A DNA stretch of 34,106 bases from Candidatus Gastranaerophilales bacterium. Lineage in GTDB: Bacteria > Cyanobacteriota > Vampirovibrionia > Gastranaerophilales > Gastranaerophilaceae. Location: contig CALUWF010000017.1 of the NCBI GenBank assembly GCA_944324405.1, positions 1-34,106 on the forward strand. Reading direction: 5' to 3'. Below are positions 17,391 through 26,170 of this stretch, one piece after another. Position 1 is the first letter of the stretch. The number at the start of each line of letters is the position of its first letter. Made by a program: the position numbers and the translations under genes. Below the pieces are notes generated by a model, which saw only the letters and a list, made by a program, of their open reading frames with translations, was not told the DNA's origin and ran no database searches.

Positions 17391-18206
17391 ATGACTATTC
17401 ATAAAAGTGCAGTTATTTGTGATACTGCTCAAATCGCTCCTGATGTTGAAATAGGGCCTAACGCGGTAATAGGCGAAGGTGTTATTATTGAAGCCGGGGT
17501 TAAAATCGGTGCCGGTGCAAACATTGAATACGCAACAATAGGTGAAGGTACAAAAATCTCTCCTATGGCATCAATCGGCGGCGAACCTCAGGACTTAGGC
17601 TACAAAGGCGAAAGAACAGGGGTTATAATAGGTAAAAACTGCTGGATAAGAGAATTTGCGACAATAAACCGCGCCTCGGGCGAAGGCAACATGACAAAAG
17701 TCGGCAATAAATGCCTGCTTATGGCATACTCCCATGTTGCACACAACTGCGAACTGGGAGATGAGGTTATTTTTGCAAACGGCGCCACCATAGGCGGACA
17801 CGTAAAAGTCGGCTTTGGTGCATTTCTCGGCGGCTTAAGCGTATTTCATCAAAATATAAGAATAGGCGAGATGGCAATAATCTCGGGCGCCTCCGCCGCA
17901 AGACTCGATATAATTCCCTACTGCAAAGCGGAAGGCATTCCTGCAATTCCCGTAGGCTTAAATGCAATAGGCTTAAGGCGCAGAGGGGTGGATAAAGCTT
18001 CGCGCGATGCCATCCATAAAGCAATTAGAATTTTAAGAAGCCCCGAGTATAATACCACACAGGCGCTTGAAGTAATTGAAGATACGGTTGATAAAAATGA
18101 ATATGTAAATAAACTCGTTGAGTTTGTAAAAACTTCAAAACGCGGGGTTACTCTGCGCTTTAAAGACGCTTACTACAAAAACATGGAGGAAGGCAGCGAT
18201 GAATAA
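17391..18206 (+). CDS. lpxA: UDP-N-acetylglucosamine O-acyltransferase (LpxA)
   Basis: First lipid A enzyme: it transfers a 3-hydroxyacyl chain from ACP to UDP-GlcNAc. The 271-residue product has an N-terminal left-handed beta-helix with hexapeptide repeats, the LpxA-specific GEPQDLGYKGE loop, the catalytic His in AYSHVAHNCELG, the chain-length region GLSVFHQNIRIGEMA, DIIPYCKAEG and a C-terminal helical domain starting at NAIGLRRRGV. The gap to fabZ is 13 bases without a clear ribosome site. Its end overlaps the next gene by 8 bases. LpxB, often the next gene in cyanobacterial relatives, is not here. Confidence 0.96.
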   Translation: MTIHKSAVICDTAQIAPDVEIGPNAVIGEGVIIEAGVKIGAGANIEYATIGEGTKISPMASIGGEPQDLGYKGERTGVIIGKNCWIREFATINRASGEGNMTKVGNKCLLMAYSHVAHNCELGDEVIFANGATIGGHVKVGFGAFLGGLSVFHQNIRIGEMAIISGASAARLDIIPYCKAEGIPAIPVGLNAIGLRRRGVDKASRDAIHKAIRILRSPEYNTTQALEVIEDTVDKNEYVNKLVEFVKTSKRGVTLRFKDAYYKNMEEGSDE

Positions 18207-19308
18207 CAAAAGTGTTCTTGAAAAATATGCACAAATCCTTGTAGATTATTCAACAAAAGTTCAAAAGGGCGATTTGGTACTAATTAGAGCAGAAAGCTAC
18301 CAGTGTCAGCCTCTTATAAAAGAAATATACAAACGTGTTCTGCAATGCGGCGCTCACCCGATTGTAAGATGTTCTCTTGACGGGCTTGCGGTAGATTTTA
18401 TCAAATACGCAAATGACGAACAGCTTGCTTTTGTCGACCCCATAACCAAACTTGAATACGAAAAAGTTGACAAATACATCTCAATCGGTGCACCTTTTAA
18501 CGTTAAGAGCATGGCAAAGGCTGACTCCAAAAAAATGGCAAAACGTTCGGCTGCAACGCGTGAATTATCTACCCTTATGTTAAATCGCGCGGCTGAAGGC
18601 AAGCTAAACTGGGTAATTGCGGACTATCCGACTCAGGCTCTTGCGCAGGAAGCAAAAATGTCGCTTGATGATTACACAGATTTTATTATAAATTCCTGCT
18701 ATCTTGATTTAGATAACCCGATTGAAAAATGGCAGGAAATAGGACGCGAACAAGACAGACTCGTAAATCTTATGAACGGGGGCAAAAAGCTCCATATTAC
18801 AGGCGAAAGAACGGATATTACCTTTAGCGTTGAGGGCAGAAAATGGGTAAGCTGCTCGGGGCTTAATAACTTCCCCGACGGCGAAATTTTCACATCTCCC
18901 GTTGAAAACAGTGCACAGGGCGAAATATATTTTGATTTTCCCGCAATTTACCGCGGAAACGAGTCGCATAAAATTTGGCTGAAACTTGAAGGCGGCAAGG
19001 TAGTTGACGCAAAAGCCGAAAAAGGCGAGGACTTTCTTATTTCAATGCTTGATATGGACGCAGGCAGCCGCTTTGTGGGTGAAATTGCAATAGGTACAAA
19101 CGACAGAGTAAAAGATGTAACCGGCAATATTTTATTTGATGAAAAAATCGGCGGCTCAATCCATATGGCTCTGGGTGCAAGTTATCCCGAAACCGGCGGC
19201 AAAAATGAATCCGGTCTGCACTGGGATATTATTAAAAACATGAAAGAAAATTCAAAAATTTTCCTTGATGATAAGTTGATTTACGAAAACGGAAAATTTG
19301 TAATTTAA
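18199..19308 (+). CDS. M29-family metalloaminopeptidase
   Basis: Leucyl-type aminopeptidase of family M29 (AmpS/PepS/T), a cytoplasmic dinuclear-metal exopeptidase. The 369-residue product has the N-terminal ligand-binding-like domain with IRAESYQCQPL. Its C-terminal catalytic domain carries the family motifs: Glu residues in LNNFPDGEIFTSPVE, VGEIAIGTND, the His in GGSIHMALG and the H-x-D in SGLHWDII. Length is a little under the usual 400-410. It overlaps lpxA by 8 bases with GGAGG about 10 bases before the ATG. It stands where an lpxB gene would be expected. Confidence 0.93.
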   Translation: MNNKSVLEKYAQILVDYSTKVQKGDLVLIRAESYQCQPLIKEIYKRVLQCGAHPIVRCSLDGLAVDFIKYANDEQLAFVDPITKLEYEKVDKYISIGAPFNVKSMAKADSKKMAKRSAATRELSTLMLNRAAEGKLNWVIADYPTQALAQEAKMSLDDYTDFIINSCYLDLDNPIEKWQEIGREQDRLVNLMNGGKKLHITGERTDITFSVEGRKWVSCSGLNNFPDGEIFTSPVENSAQGEIYFDFPAIYRGNESHKIWLKLEGGKVVDAKAEKGEDFLISMLDMDAGSRFVGEIAIGTNDRVKDVTGNILFDEKIGGSIHMALGASYPETGGKNESGLHWDIIKNMKENSKIFLDDKLIYENGKFVI

Positions 19309-19314
19309 AATAAA

Positions 19315-20190
19315 ATGATACCCGAGGACACTTTAAAATCTTATATTCAAAACCTTGAGGACAATATAAGAACTATTGTTGAAGAAAATAAAAACGAACT
19401 TAAAAACGATGTCCTCGGGTTTCTTTTTGCAAAGTCAAAGCGCATTCGTCCGATTTTTATTTATTTTTGTACGCACATTCTGGGCGGCAGGGTTGATGAT
19501 GATATTCAAAATACTGCGCTTGCTCTTGAACTTATACACAGTGCAACGCTTGTGCATGACGATGTGCTCGACGAAAGCGAAATGAGGCGCGAAGATGTCA
19601 GCTTTTATTCAAAGTTTGGCTCAAAAAAATCAATAATACTGGGCGATTATCTGCTCTCTCTTGCTCTTCTTGCTCTTTCAAAATTAAATAACCCAAAAAT
19701 CCTAAAAATATTTTCGCAAAACGTACTAAAAACCCTTAATGGCGAGATAAACCAGTTTGAAGGGCGTTTTAATATTCCAAATGAAGAACAGTGTTTGGAG
19801 AAGACTGCGGCAAAAACGGCAAGCCTGTTTGTCTGCGGAGCAGAGTGTGTATGCGAGCTTCTTGGGGCAGATGCAGCACATAGAAATGCCCTTAAAAATT
19901 TTGCCTATGATTTTGGTACCTATTTTCAGCTTAAAAATGATATTAAGAATTTTTTATCCGGCGAGGATGATATTAAAAACGGTGTTTACACTCTTCCTTT
20001 AATCTATTTTAAGCAAGAAAATCCCGAATGTGATATTATTAATATTGACAGAAATCAAATTGTAAATTACGCTAAAAAAACAGATGATAAAGCCCGTAAA
20101 ATAATTAAAAACGCTCTTTTAAACATTGAGAGTATAAAAGGTGCACATCAGATGTTGGCCGGCTTGATTAAGCTTTTAGAGGAAAAATGA
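19315..20190 (+). CDS. Polyprenyl synthetase family protein with degenerate second Asp motif
   Basis: Trans-isoprenyl diphosphate synthase fold (all-alpha). The product is 291 residues, short for a long-chain synthase (about 320). The first aspartate-rich motif is intact: D82-D83-x-x-D86 followed by RR. The KSKRIRP substrate-binding segment and the GTYFQL motif are present. The second aspartate-rich motif, normally DDxxD, reads N208-D-I-K-N212, so two magnesium-binding acids are lost. It may be a non-catalytic or altered-specificity subunit. It starts 6 bases after the aminopeptidase stop with no clear ribosome site, and its last four bases overlap lepB (ATGA). Confidence 0.85.
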   Translation: MIPEDTLKSYIQNLEDNIRTIVEENKNELKNDVLGFLFAKSKRIRPIFIYFCTHILGGRVDDDIQNTALALELIHSATLVHDDVLDESEMRREDVSFYSKFGSKKSIILGDYLLSLALLALSKLNNPKILKIFSQNVLKTLNGEINQFEGRFNIPNEEQCLEKTAAKTASLFVCGAECVCELLGADAAHRNALKNFAYDFGTYFQLKNDIKNFLSGEDDIKNGVYTLPLIYFKQENPECDIINIDRNQIVNYAKKTDDKARKIIKNALLNIESIKGAHQMLAGLIKLLEEK

Positions 20191-20822
20191 ACAGGGAAAA
20201 AATTTTAAAAGCTGCAAAAGACTTTTTGAAAGAAACGGTGGAAACACTTGTTTTTGTCATTGTTGCGGTTATTTTAATAAGGTTTTTTATAGGTGAACTC
20301 AGATGGATTCCCTCAGGCTCCATGCACCCCACTTTAATCGAAAAAGACAGACTTTTTGTTGAGAAAGTATCAAAACCCTTTAGAGATTTAAAGCGCGGAG
20401 ACGTAATTGTTTTCTACCCTCCCGACGAAAGGCTTAAAAAGGATGTATTTTCTGTATTTTCAAGGCTTACGGGTATTTTCTGCCGCGATATTGCCTACAT
20501 TAAAAGAATTGTGGGTGTCGGCGGAGATAAATTTGAAATCAAACAAGACAAAGACGGCGGCTGGTATGTTTATATTAATGACATTCCGCTTGATGAACCC
20601 TATATTTTATCCAAAACCGACTGGACGCCATGCCGTGATGATATGTACTGCGGCCCTTTTGTAATTCCTCAGGGGCAGTATTTTATGATGGGTGATAATC
20701 GTGCAAACTCTCAAGACAGCCGTTTTTGGGGCTTTTTGCCAAAAGAGCGGGTTATAGGCAGAGCTTATTTTGTTTTTTGGCCGCTTAATCGGATTGAGAT
20801 GTTAAATAAATACGCAAAATAA
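20187..20822 (+). CDS. lepB: Signal peptidase I
   Basis: Membrane-bound serine-lysine protease that removes Sec and Tat signal peptides. The 211-residue product has a single N-terminal transmembrane helix (about residues 18-36), the nucleophile Ser45 in PSGSMHPTL and the general base Lys106 in YIKRIVGVGGD. The late box is MGDNRANSQDSRFWG. The ATG overlaps the prenyl synthase stop (ATGA), indicating translational coupling. A promoter region for smc follows. Confidence 0.95.
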   Translation: MNREKILKAAKDFLKETVETLVFVIVAVILIRFFIGELRWIPSGSMHPTLIEKDRLFVEKVSKPFRDLKRGDVIVFYPPDERLKKDVFSVFSRLTGIFCRDIAYIKRIVGVGGDKFEIKQDKDGGWYVYINDIPLDEPYILSKTDWTPCRDDMYCGPFVIPQGQYFMMGDNRANSQDSRFWGFLPKERVIGRAYFVFWPLNRIEMLNKYAK

Positions 20823-20858
20823 CAATCTAGCTCATTTGGAGTAATATTTATACAAAAT

Positions 20859-20888
20859 TTGACATAGTAGTCTATTTTGTTGTCTAAT
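20859..20888 (+). promoter_or_regulatory. Promoter of smc-scpA-scpB
   Basis: -35 TTGACA (20859-20864), 18-base spacer, -10 TCTAAT (20883-20888). A perfect TATAAT also occurs at 20889-20894 but would be 24 bases from the same -35. Transcription would start 20-30 bases before the smc ATG. Confidence 0.6.
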
Positions 20889-20923
20889 TATAATAGTCGA
20901 CTTGTCTTTTTTGGAAGTTTTGA

Positions 20924-23900
20924 ATGCGTATAAAACAGTTAGAAATAGACAACTTTAAATCTTTTGCCAACCAAAATACTATTCCGTTTTTGGACGGTTT
21001 TACGGTTGTGTCCGGGCCTAACGGTTCGGGCAAAAGTAATATCATTGACTGTATTTTATTTGCGCTCGGACTTTCAACTGCGCGTGCACTTCGCTCGGAG
21101 CAAGGCGTGGGTGATTTAATTACTACGCATAACAAAAGAAACGAAGCTTCGGTAAGAGTTACTTTTGCGCTTGATGATGAAGAAGAGCTCATCATTGCAA
21201 GAAAAATTAAAAGAACTTCCCAAGGGGTGCAGAGTATTTATTATATGAACGATAAACAGTGCACCTTGACCCAGGTGCATGCGGAACTTGAAAAGTATAA
21301 TATTACCCCAAACAGCTATAACGTAATTATGCAGGGCGATGTTACAACGATTGCAAATTGCAGTGCAAATGAAAGAAGAAAATATTTGGATGAAATCGCA
21401 GGTACTGCTGATTTTGACAGAAGGATAGCCCTTGCGCAAAAAGAGCTTGAAACAGTTGAGGCTCGTGTACAAAACTCCCTTATCGTGAAAAACGAAAAAG
21501 ATGCAAGGCTGGAGGAGTTAAAAGAAGAAAGAGAAATAGCGCTAAAATATAAAGCTTTAAACGATGAAAAAACGGAACTTGAAGGCAAGGTGAATGTCAT
21601 AAAATACTTTGATACAAAACGTTCATTGGAGCTTGTGCATCAAAATATTTTAACTTCCACAAAAGAAATAAAAGTCCAAACACAAAGGCTGGATGAAATA
21701 AAATCCAAAATTGAAGACAGAACCGCGAAATATAAAGAAATTTGCGAGCTTGTGCGTGCACAGGGCGAGGACAAACAGCTTGAGGTTAAAAAGCTTCTTG
21801 AGGAGAAAAAAGGCGAGATAAGCCGCAAGGAAACTTCAAACGCGCACAGCGACAAGCTTATCTTAGACAATAAAAAAACAGCTCAAAATGCCCAAAACGG
21901 TATTGAAAACTTAACAAAGAAAAAAGAAGAAATAATTGCGGCAATAGAGCAGAAAGAAAAGCTTATCAAAGAACGCGAAACGCTTTTGGAGCAAAAAAGA
22001 ACAAAATTAAGCGAAATTCTAATGGAGATGTCCGGGCTTAATAAAACCGCAGACGAACATATTGAAAAAAGAAACATTTTAAGAAAAGAGCTTGACGAGC
22101 TTAAAGACAAAGAAACAGAACTTATTAAAACAAAACTTCCGCTTGAAAACGAGCTTTCAAACCTTCAAAAAGAACTCAGTGAAACAAATAAAGCAATAGA
22201 AGAGCTTGAAGAGGGCCAAAAGACTTTTGATGAAAAACGCGACAAGCTTGAACTTCAAATAGAAACTCTGCAAAAAGAGCTTGACGAGTGCAAGTCTGTT
22301 CAAAAAATAACTTTTGAAGATTTGGATAAAACCCGCACTCAATTGCAGGATTTAGAGCACAACATTCAGCTTTCACACAGAAAAATTGCAACGCTTGAAG
22401 CAAATAAGCAGGCATATAAAACGGTAGCATTGGGCGCAGGGGTTGAAACCATTATGAACGCTCATCTTGAAGGTGTTCATGCTCCGCTTATGCAGCTTGC
22501 AGAGGTTGAAGGAGAATTCAGTGACGCAATTGACGTTGCTATGGGCGGGCGTTCAAGATTTGTTGTGGTTGACGATGAAAACGTTGCGGCGCGCGCAATT
22601 CAGCTTTTAAAATCACAAGGGCGCGACAGAGCAACTTTTCTGCCTTTAAATAAAATCAAAAAAGCGCCCTCGAGGCTTTCTTTGCCAAAAGATGAAGGCG
22701 TAATTGACTTTGCGATAAATCTTATCGACTTTGATGACAAATACATTGATGCGTTTTATTTTGCGCTGGGCGAAACCCTTGTGGTGGAAGATTTAGACTG
22801 CGCCAAAAAATTGATGAGCAAGTTCAGAGTGGTAACTCTTGAAGGAGATATTTTTGAAAAAACAGGCGCAATAACAGGCGGTGCAAGGAAAAGGGCTTCA
22901 TCTGTCTTTGGCAAAGCGGAAGATAAAGAGCTTGAAACTTTTAAAAAACGCCTTCGTGCGTTTGAAATTGAATACAAGGAACTGGAACAGAAAAGAAATA
23001 CTTTGGATAAACGCCTGGAGCAAGTCCGCTCCGATTATTCAAATGCGTCAAATGTGTACAACAGCGCCAAATACGAGCTACAAAACCTTATAAAAGTAAA
23101 CTCCGGCGCAAAAGAAGCAATTGAAAAGAAATTTGCGCGCATAAATGAAATTACGCCAAAAATCAAAGAAAACGAGAAAAAACTCGACTCCATGGAAGTC
23201 CGGCACGTTAATATGCTTGATAAAATAACAAAAGTTCAGGGCGAGATTGAAGAAGTCGAGAAGCTTATTGATGAAGGCGAACTTAAAGAGCTGAAAGAAA
23301 AAACACAGGGAATTGAAAACGAAATAAAAGAAATAGAACGCGGAATTTTAAACATTCAAAACGACATTGAAAAAGAAAAAAATAACATAAAATTCCACGA
23401 TATGAGTATAAAACAAAGACAGGATGACATTGTCCGCACGGGCGAAGAAAACGAAAAACTTGAAGAGGACAAGAAAAAATACGCAAAAGAAATTGAAGAG
23501 TTGCAAGTTGTTCTAAAAGAATATGAAGCAAAAATCGAAGAGCTTGGCAAAAATCTTATTCAATATCAAAAACAGCGCGACGAAGCCCAAAATGAGCTTT
23601 TGGAGCTTGAAAAAACGAAAAATAACACGGAAGCCGAACTTGAGAGAATAAACGAGCAGATTGAAAGCTCAAAGGCGCGCAGGCGTGAGCTTGAACCTAT
23701 GCTTGAGCAGGCGGCAAAAGAACTTGAAGAAGCCGGTATAAACGTAAAAGAAATAGTGCCTGATGAAATTTCTCTGGATGAGATAAATTCAAAAATCCAA
23801 AAACTTCAAAAGAAAATTGAAGCGTTGGGTTTGGTTAACATGAGGGCGATTAACGATTATGAGAACGTTTCAAATGCCCTTAATGAGCTTACGCAAAGGA

Positions 23901-24445
23901 TTGAAACTCTTGAAAAAGAACGTGTTGAAATAAACGAGCGTATGAAAGGATATGAAACAAATAAAAGAGAAGAATTTTTAAAAACATTTAACGCGGTTAA
24001 TCAAAACTTTAAAGACATATTCCCGCTGCTCTCCGAAGGAGAAGGCGAGCTTGTGCTTGAAAATCCGTCTGATCCTTTCTCGGGCGGACTTGTTTTCAGG
24101 GCAAGTATTAGGGATAAGAAAAATCAAAAACTCGCCGCTATGTCGGGCGGTGAAAAAACCCTCACGGCGCTGGCGTTTGTCTTTGCGGTACAAAGGTATC
24201 TGCCTGCACCTTTTTATGCGTTTGATGAAGTTGATATGCACCTTGACGGCCCCAATGTGGAGCGTCTTGCGCGTATGATTAATATTCAGGCGAAACAGAC
24301 ACAATTTATCGTGGTAAGCTTGAGAAAGCCTATGATTGACTCTGCTGACAGGATGATTGGTGTTACACAAAAAGGACATGGGATTACAAAAATATCGGGC
24401 GTAGGATTAAAAGAAGAAGCTGAATTGCAAGCAGGGATAGCATAA
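20924..24445 (+). CDS. smc: Chromosome segregation protein SMC
   Basis: Condensin ATPase that extrudes DNA loops and organises the chromosome with ScpA and ScpB. The 1173-residue product has the full layout: Walker A GPNGSGKSN (K37), an N-terminal coiled coil rich in K/E/L heptads (about 165-500), a hinge domain (about 510-660, with AIDVAMGGRSRFVVVD and GAITGGARK), a return coiled coil, then the ABC signature MSGGEKTLTALAF (S1074) and Walker B FYAFDEVD (D1101-E1102). GGAAG lies 7 bases before the ATG. scpA starts one base after the stop. Confidence 0.97.
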   Translation: MRIKQLEIDNFKSFANQNTIPFLDGFTVVSGPNGSGKSNIIDCILFALGLSTARALRSEQGVGDLITTHNKRNEASVRVTFALDDEEELIIARKIKRTSQGVQSIYYMNDKQCTLTQVHAELEKYNITPNSYNVIMQGDVTTIANCSANERRKYLDEIAGTADFDRRIALAQKELETVEARVQNSLIVKNEKDARLEELKEEREIALKYKALNDEKTELEGKVNVIKYFDTKRSLELVHQNILTSTKEIKVQTQRLDEIKSKIEDRTAKYKEICELVRAQGEDKQLEVKKLLEEKKGEISRKETSNAHSDKLILDNKKTAQNAQNGIENLTKKKEEIIAAIEQKEKLIKERETLLEQKRTKLSEILMEMSGLNKTADEHIEKRNILRKELDELKDKETELIKTKLPLENELSNLQKELSETNKAIEELEEGQKTFDEKRDKLELQIETLQKELDECKSVQKITFEDLDKTRTQLQDLEHNIQLSHRKIATLEANKQAYKTVALGAGVETIMNAHLEGVHAPLMQLAEVEGEFSDAIDVAMGGRSRFVVVDDENVAARAIQLLKSQGRDRATFLPLNKIKKAPSRLSLPKDEGVIDFAINLIDFDDKYIDAFYFALGETLVVEDLDCAKKLMSKFRVVTLEGDIFEKTGAITGGARKRASSVFGKAEDKELETFKKRLRAFEIEYKELEQKRNTLDKRLEQVRSDYSNASNVYNSAKYELQNLIKVNSGAKEAIEKKFARINEITPKIKENEKKLDSMEVRHVNMLDKITKVQGEIEEVEKLIDEGELKELKEKTQGIENEIKEIERGILNIQNDIEKEKNNIKFHDMSIKQRQDDIVRTGEENEKLEEDKKKYAKEIEELQVVLKEYEAKIEELGKNLIQYQKQRDEAQNELLELEKTKNNTEAELERINEQIESSKARRRELEPMLEQAAKELEEAGINVKEIVPDEISLDEINSKIQKLQKKIEALGLVNMRAINDYENVSNALNELTQRIETLEKERVEINERMKGYETNKREEFLKTFNAVNQNFKDIFPLLSEGEGELVLENPSDPFSGGLVFRASIRDKKNQKLAAMSGGEKTLTALAFVFAVQRYLPAPFYAFDEVDMHLDGPNVERLARMINIQAKQTQFIVVSLRKPMIDSADRMIGVTQKGHGITKISGVGLKEEAELQAGIA

Positions 24446-24446
24446 A

Positions 24447-25328
24447 ATGAATAACAGTGTACAGGATTTTTACGGCAGCTCAAATGAAGTTTTGAAAGAT
24501 ATTTCAAAACTCGATTCCACAATTGATTTCGGGGTAAACCTTGAATATATTTCAAAAAACGGCATTCAAAAAGACAGCAATATAGATACCATTGAAATTC
24601 TTGTGGACTTGGCAAAATCCGGAAAAATTGATCCTTGGAATATAGATATAGTTGATCTTTACGACAAATATATGGAGCGCCTTTCAAAACTGAATATAAA
24701 AAATCTTAAATCGGTCGGGCGTGCACTTTTATTCACCTCTATTCTTTTGAGGTTGAAATCAAATATAATTGAGGGAATAAGCCTTGAAGATTTAGAACCT
24801 CAGGAAGATGACTTTTTTGATGACGACGGTTTTGAGGCTGATTATGAACCGGAACAGCTTCAACTTCCTTCTTCCAATGTTATTTCTTTTGATGAGGTTT
24901 TGCAAAGGCGCACAAGTATAAAACTAAATCGAAACAGAAATGTTACCTTAAAAGACTTAATCCGACACTTGGAATTTTATGAGCAGTTAGAAAAAAAACA
25001 AACTCTTAAAAATGCTCTGGAACGTCAGAAAAGACGGGTGCGCGATTATTCAAAACTTAAAGCAAAGGATATTTTAAACCTTGCGCATGACGAATATATT
25101 GAAACAGTCGTTGAAAAAATGCGCCAGAATTTGGAACAAATTTTTAAAAAAGAAGAAAAAATCGAGCTTCGCGAACTGACTCTTTTGGGCTTTGACAGGA
25201 GCAGCGCATATGTTGCGATTTTATTTTTAATGGTAAAAGATAATATTGATATTATCCAGAACGATTTTTACGGCAAACTCTACGTTGTGCCCGCAAGGAA
25301 ATCCGCGGAGGAAGAAGTTGCAAACTGA
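24447..25328 (+). CDS. scpA: Segregation and condensation protein A (kleisin)
   Basis: Kleisin subunit that bridges the SMC heads. The 293-residue product has the N-terminal helical SMC-neck domain with DTIEILVDLAKSGKIDPWNIDIVDL and the typical ALLFTSILLRLKSN. A variable acidic linker (EDDFFDDDGFEADYE) follows, then the C-terminal winged-helix domain binding the SMC cap (about 215-285, LRELTLLGFDRSSAYVAILFLMVKDN). About 40 extra residues precede the usual start. It is tightly coupled to smc (one-base gap) and overlaps scpB. Confidence 0.94.
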   Translation: MNNSVQDFYGSSNEVLKDISKLDSTIDFGVNLEYISKNGIQKDSNIDTIEILVDLAKSGKIDPWNIDIVDLYDKYMERLSKLNIKNLKSVGRALLFTSILLRLKSNIIEGISLEDLEPQEDDFFDDDGFEADYEPEQLQLPSSNVISFDEVLQRRTSIKLNRNRNVTLKDLIRHLEFYEQLEKKQTLKNALERQKRRVRDYSKLKAKDILNLAHDEYIETVVEKMRQNLEQIFKKEEKIELRELTLLGFDRSSAYVAILFLMVKDNIDIIQNDFYGKLYVVPARKSAEEEVAN

Positions 25329-25848
25329 GGAAAATAAAGAAATAAACAATTTAAAAGCAAAGGTAGAGGCGGTGCTTTTTGTTACGGCACGTGCCATGCA
25401 GCCGCTTGAAATAGCAGAGCTTCTTGGTGTTCGGGAGGATGAGGTTGAAAATGCGCTTTTGGATTTAATGTTTGATTACTCTTCGCGTGACGGTGCTCTT
25501 GAAATTGATGATGAGGACGGATATATAATTCAGGTCAGGGCGGAGCATCTTGATATTGTTGAAAAGCTCTGTCCCGTAGATTTAAAACCGGCTGTACTAA
25601 AGACTTTAACAGTCATTGCGCTTAAGGAGCCCATAAGACAGTCTGCCTTAAAAGAGCTTCGCTCAAATGCTTATGAGCATGTGGCCGAACTTGTTGAAAA
25701 AGGATTGATTTCAAGAACAAAAGACAGAAACGGCAGGTCTTATAACCTAAAAACCACGCCTAAATTTGCCGAATATTTTAAACTTAAGGGCGATGCAAAA
25801 ACGCTTGCAAAAATGTTAGACTCCAATAAAGAACTTAAAGATTTGTAA
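25318..25848 (+). CDS. scpB: Segregation and condensation protein B
   Basis: Winged-helix dimer that binds ScpA in the condensin complex. The 176-residue product has the two winged-helix domains, with KVEAVLFVTARAMQPLEIAELLGV at the start and the characteristic ALKEPIRQSALKELR and LVEKGLISRTKDRNGRSYNLKTTPKFAEYF near the end. The TTG start at 25318 was chosen because GGAGG lies 6 bases upstream; the frame is open further upstream but only as out-of-frame scpA sequence. It overlaps scpA by 11 bases. Confidence 0.92.
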   Translation: MQTEENKEINNLKAKVEAVLFVTARAMQPLEIAELLGVREDEVENALLDLMFDYSSRDGALEIDDEDGYIIQVRAEHLDIVEKLCPVDLKPAVLKTLTVIALKEPIRQSALKELRSNAYEHVAELVEKGLISRTKDRNGRSYNLKTTPKFAEYFKLKGDAKTLAKMLDSNKELKDL

Positions 25849-25857
25849 TATTTTCTG

Positions 25858-25911
25858 TTGCAATTTATAAGCTATTTTTAGTATAATCTTTATGTCTTTA
25901 GTAAAAGACAT
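25858..25911 (+). promoter_or_regulatory. Ferredoxin promoter with a hairpin at the start of transcription
   Basis: -35 TTGCAA (25858-25863), 18-base spacer and perfect -10 TATAAT (25882-25887). A perfect 8-bp inverted repeat, ATGTCTTT (25892-25899) and AAAGACAT (25904-25911) with a 4-base loop, spans the expected transcription start. It could be a 5' mRNA-stabilising hairpin or an operator. Confidence 0.65.
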
Positions 25912-25937
25912 TTGATATTAAAATTAAGGAGAACAAA

Positions 25938-26117
25938 ATGAAAGTTAAAATCGAAGAAGGCTGCATAGCTTGCGGCGCATGCGAATCATTCTGCCCGGAT
26001 GTATTTAAAGTGGAAGATGCTGCAACTGTTAATGAAGCAAACGTTGCAGGCAACGAAGATTGCGTTAAAGAAGCAGCTGATGCTTGCCCCGTAAGTGTTA
26101 TTACGGTTGAAGAATAA
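25938..26117 (+). CDS. Small [4Fe-4S] ferredoxin, Thermotoga type
   Basis: A 59-residue soluble electron carrier. It has one cluster motif, C9-x2-C12-x2-C15, with the fourth ligand C50 in the ACP triplet. Two further Cys, C19 (in FCP) and C42 (in EDC), sit where the single-cluster ferredoxin of Thermotoga maritima has a disulfide. The ends KVKIEEG and ITVEE are typical of the family. AAGGAG lies 8 bases before the ATG. It has its own promoter and ends at a shared terminator. Its partner enzymes are not in the window. Confidence 0.93.
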   Translation: MKVKIEEGCIACGACESFCPDVFKVEDAATVNEANVAGNEDCVKEAADACPVSVITVEE

Positions 26118-26135
26118 TAATTCTTTTAATTTTAA

Positions 26136-26170
26136 AAATGCGCCTTGAAATTTAATTTTCGGGCGCATTT
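26136..26170. terminator. Terminator between convergent ferredoxin and membrane-protein genes
   Basis: AAATGCGCC (26136-26144) pairs with GGCGCATTT (26162-26170) around a 17-base AT-rich loop. On the minus strand it is followed by TTTTTAAAATT; on the plus strand the T-rich run starts a few bases later. The stop codon and last codons of the minus-strand gene (from 26152) lie in the loop and right arm. Confidence 0.7.

Noticed and set aside
20889-20894. Perfect TATAAT upstream of smc as the main -10
   Set aside because: It is 24 bases from the TTGACA; TCTAAT at 20883 gives an 18-base spacer. It may still contribute.
24286-24687. 133-codon minus-strand frames over the end of smc and scpA
   Set aside because: Shadows of conserved coding sequence on the other strand.
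25246-25317. Longer scpB reading frame starting inside scpA
   Set aside because: The extra codons are out-of-frame scpA sequence; the TTG at 25318 has GGAGG at correct spacing and gives a family-like N terminus.
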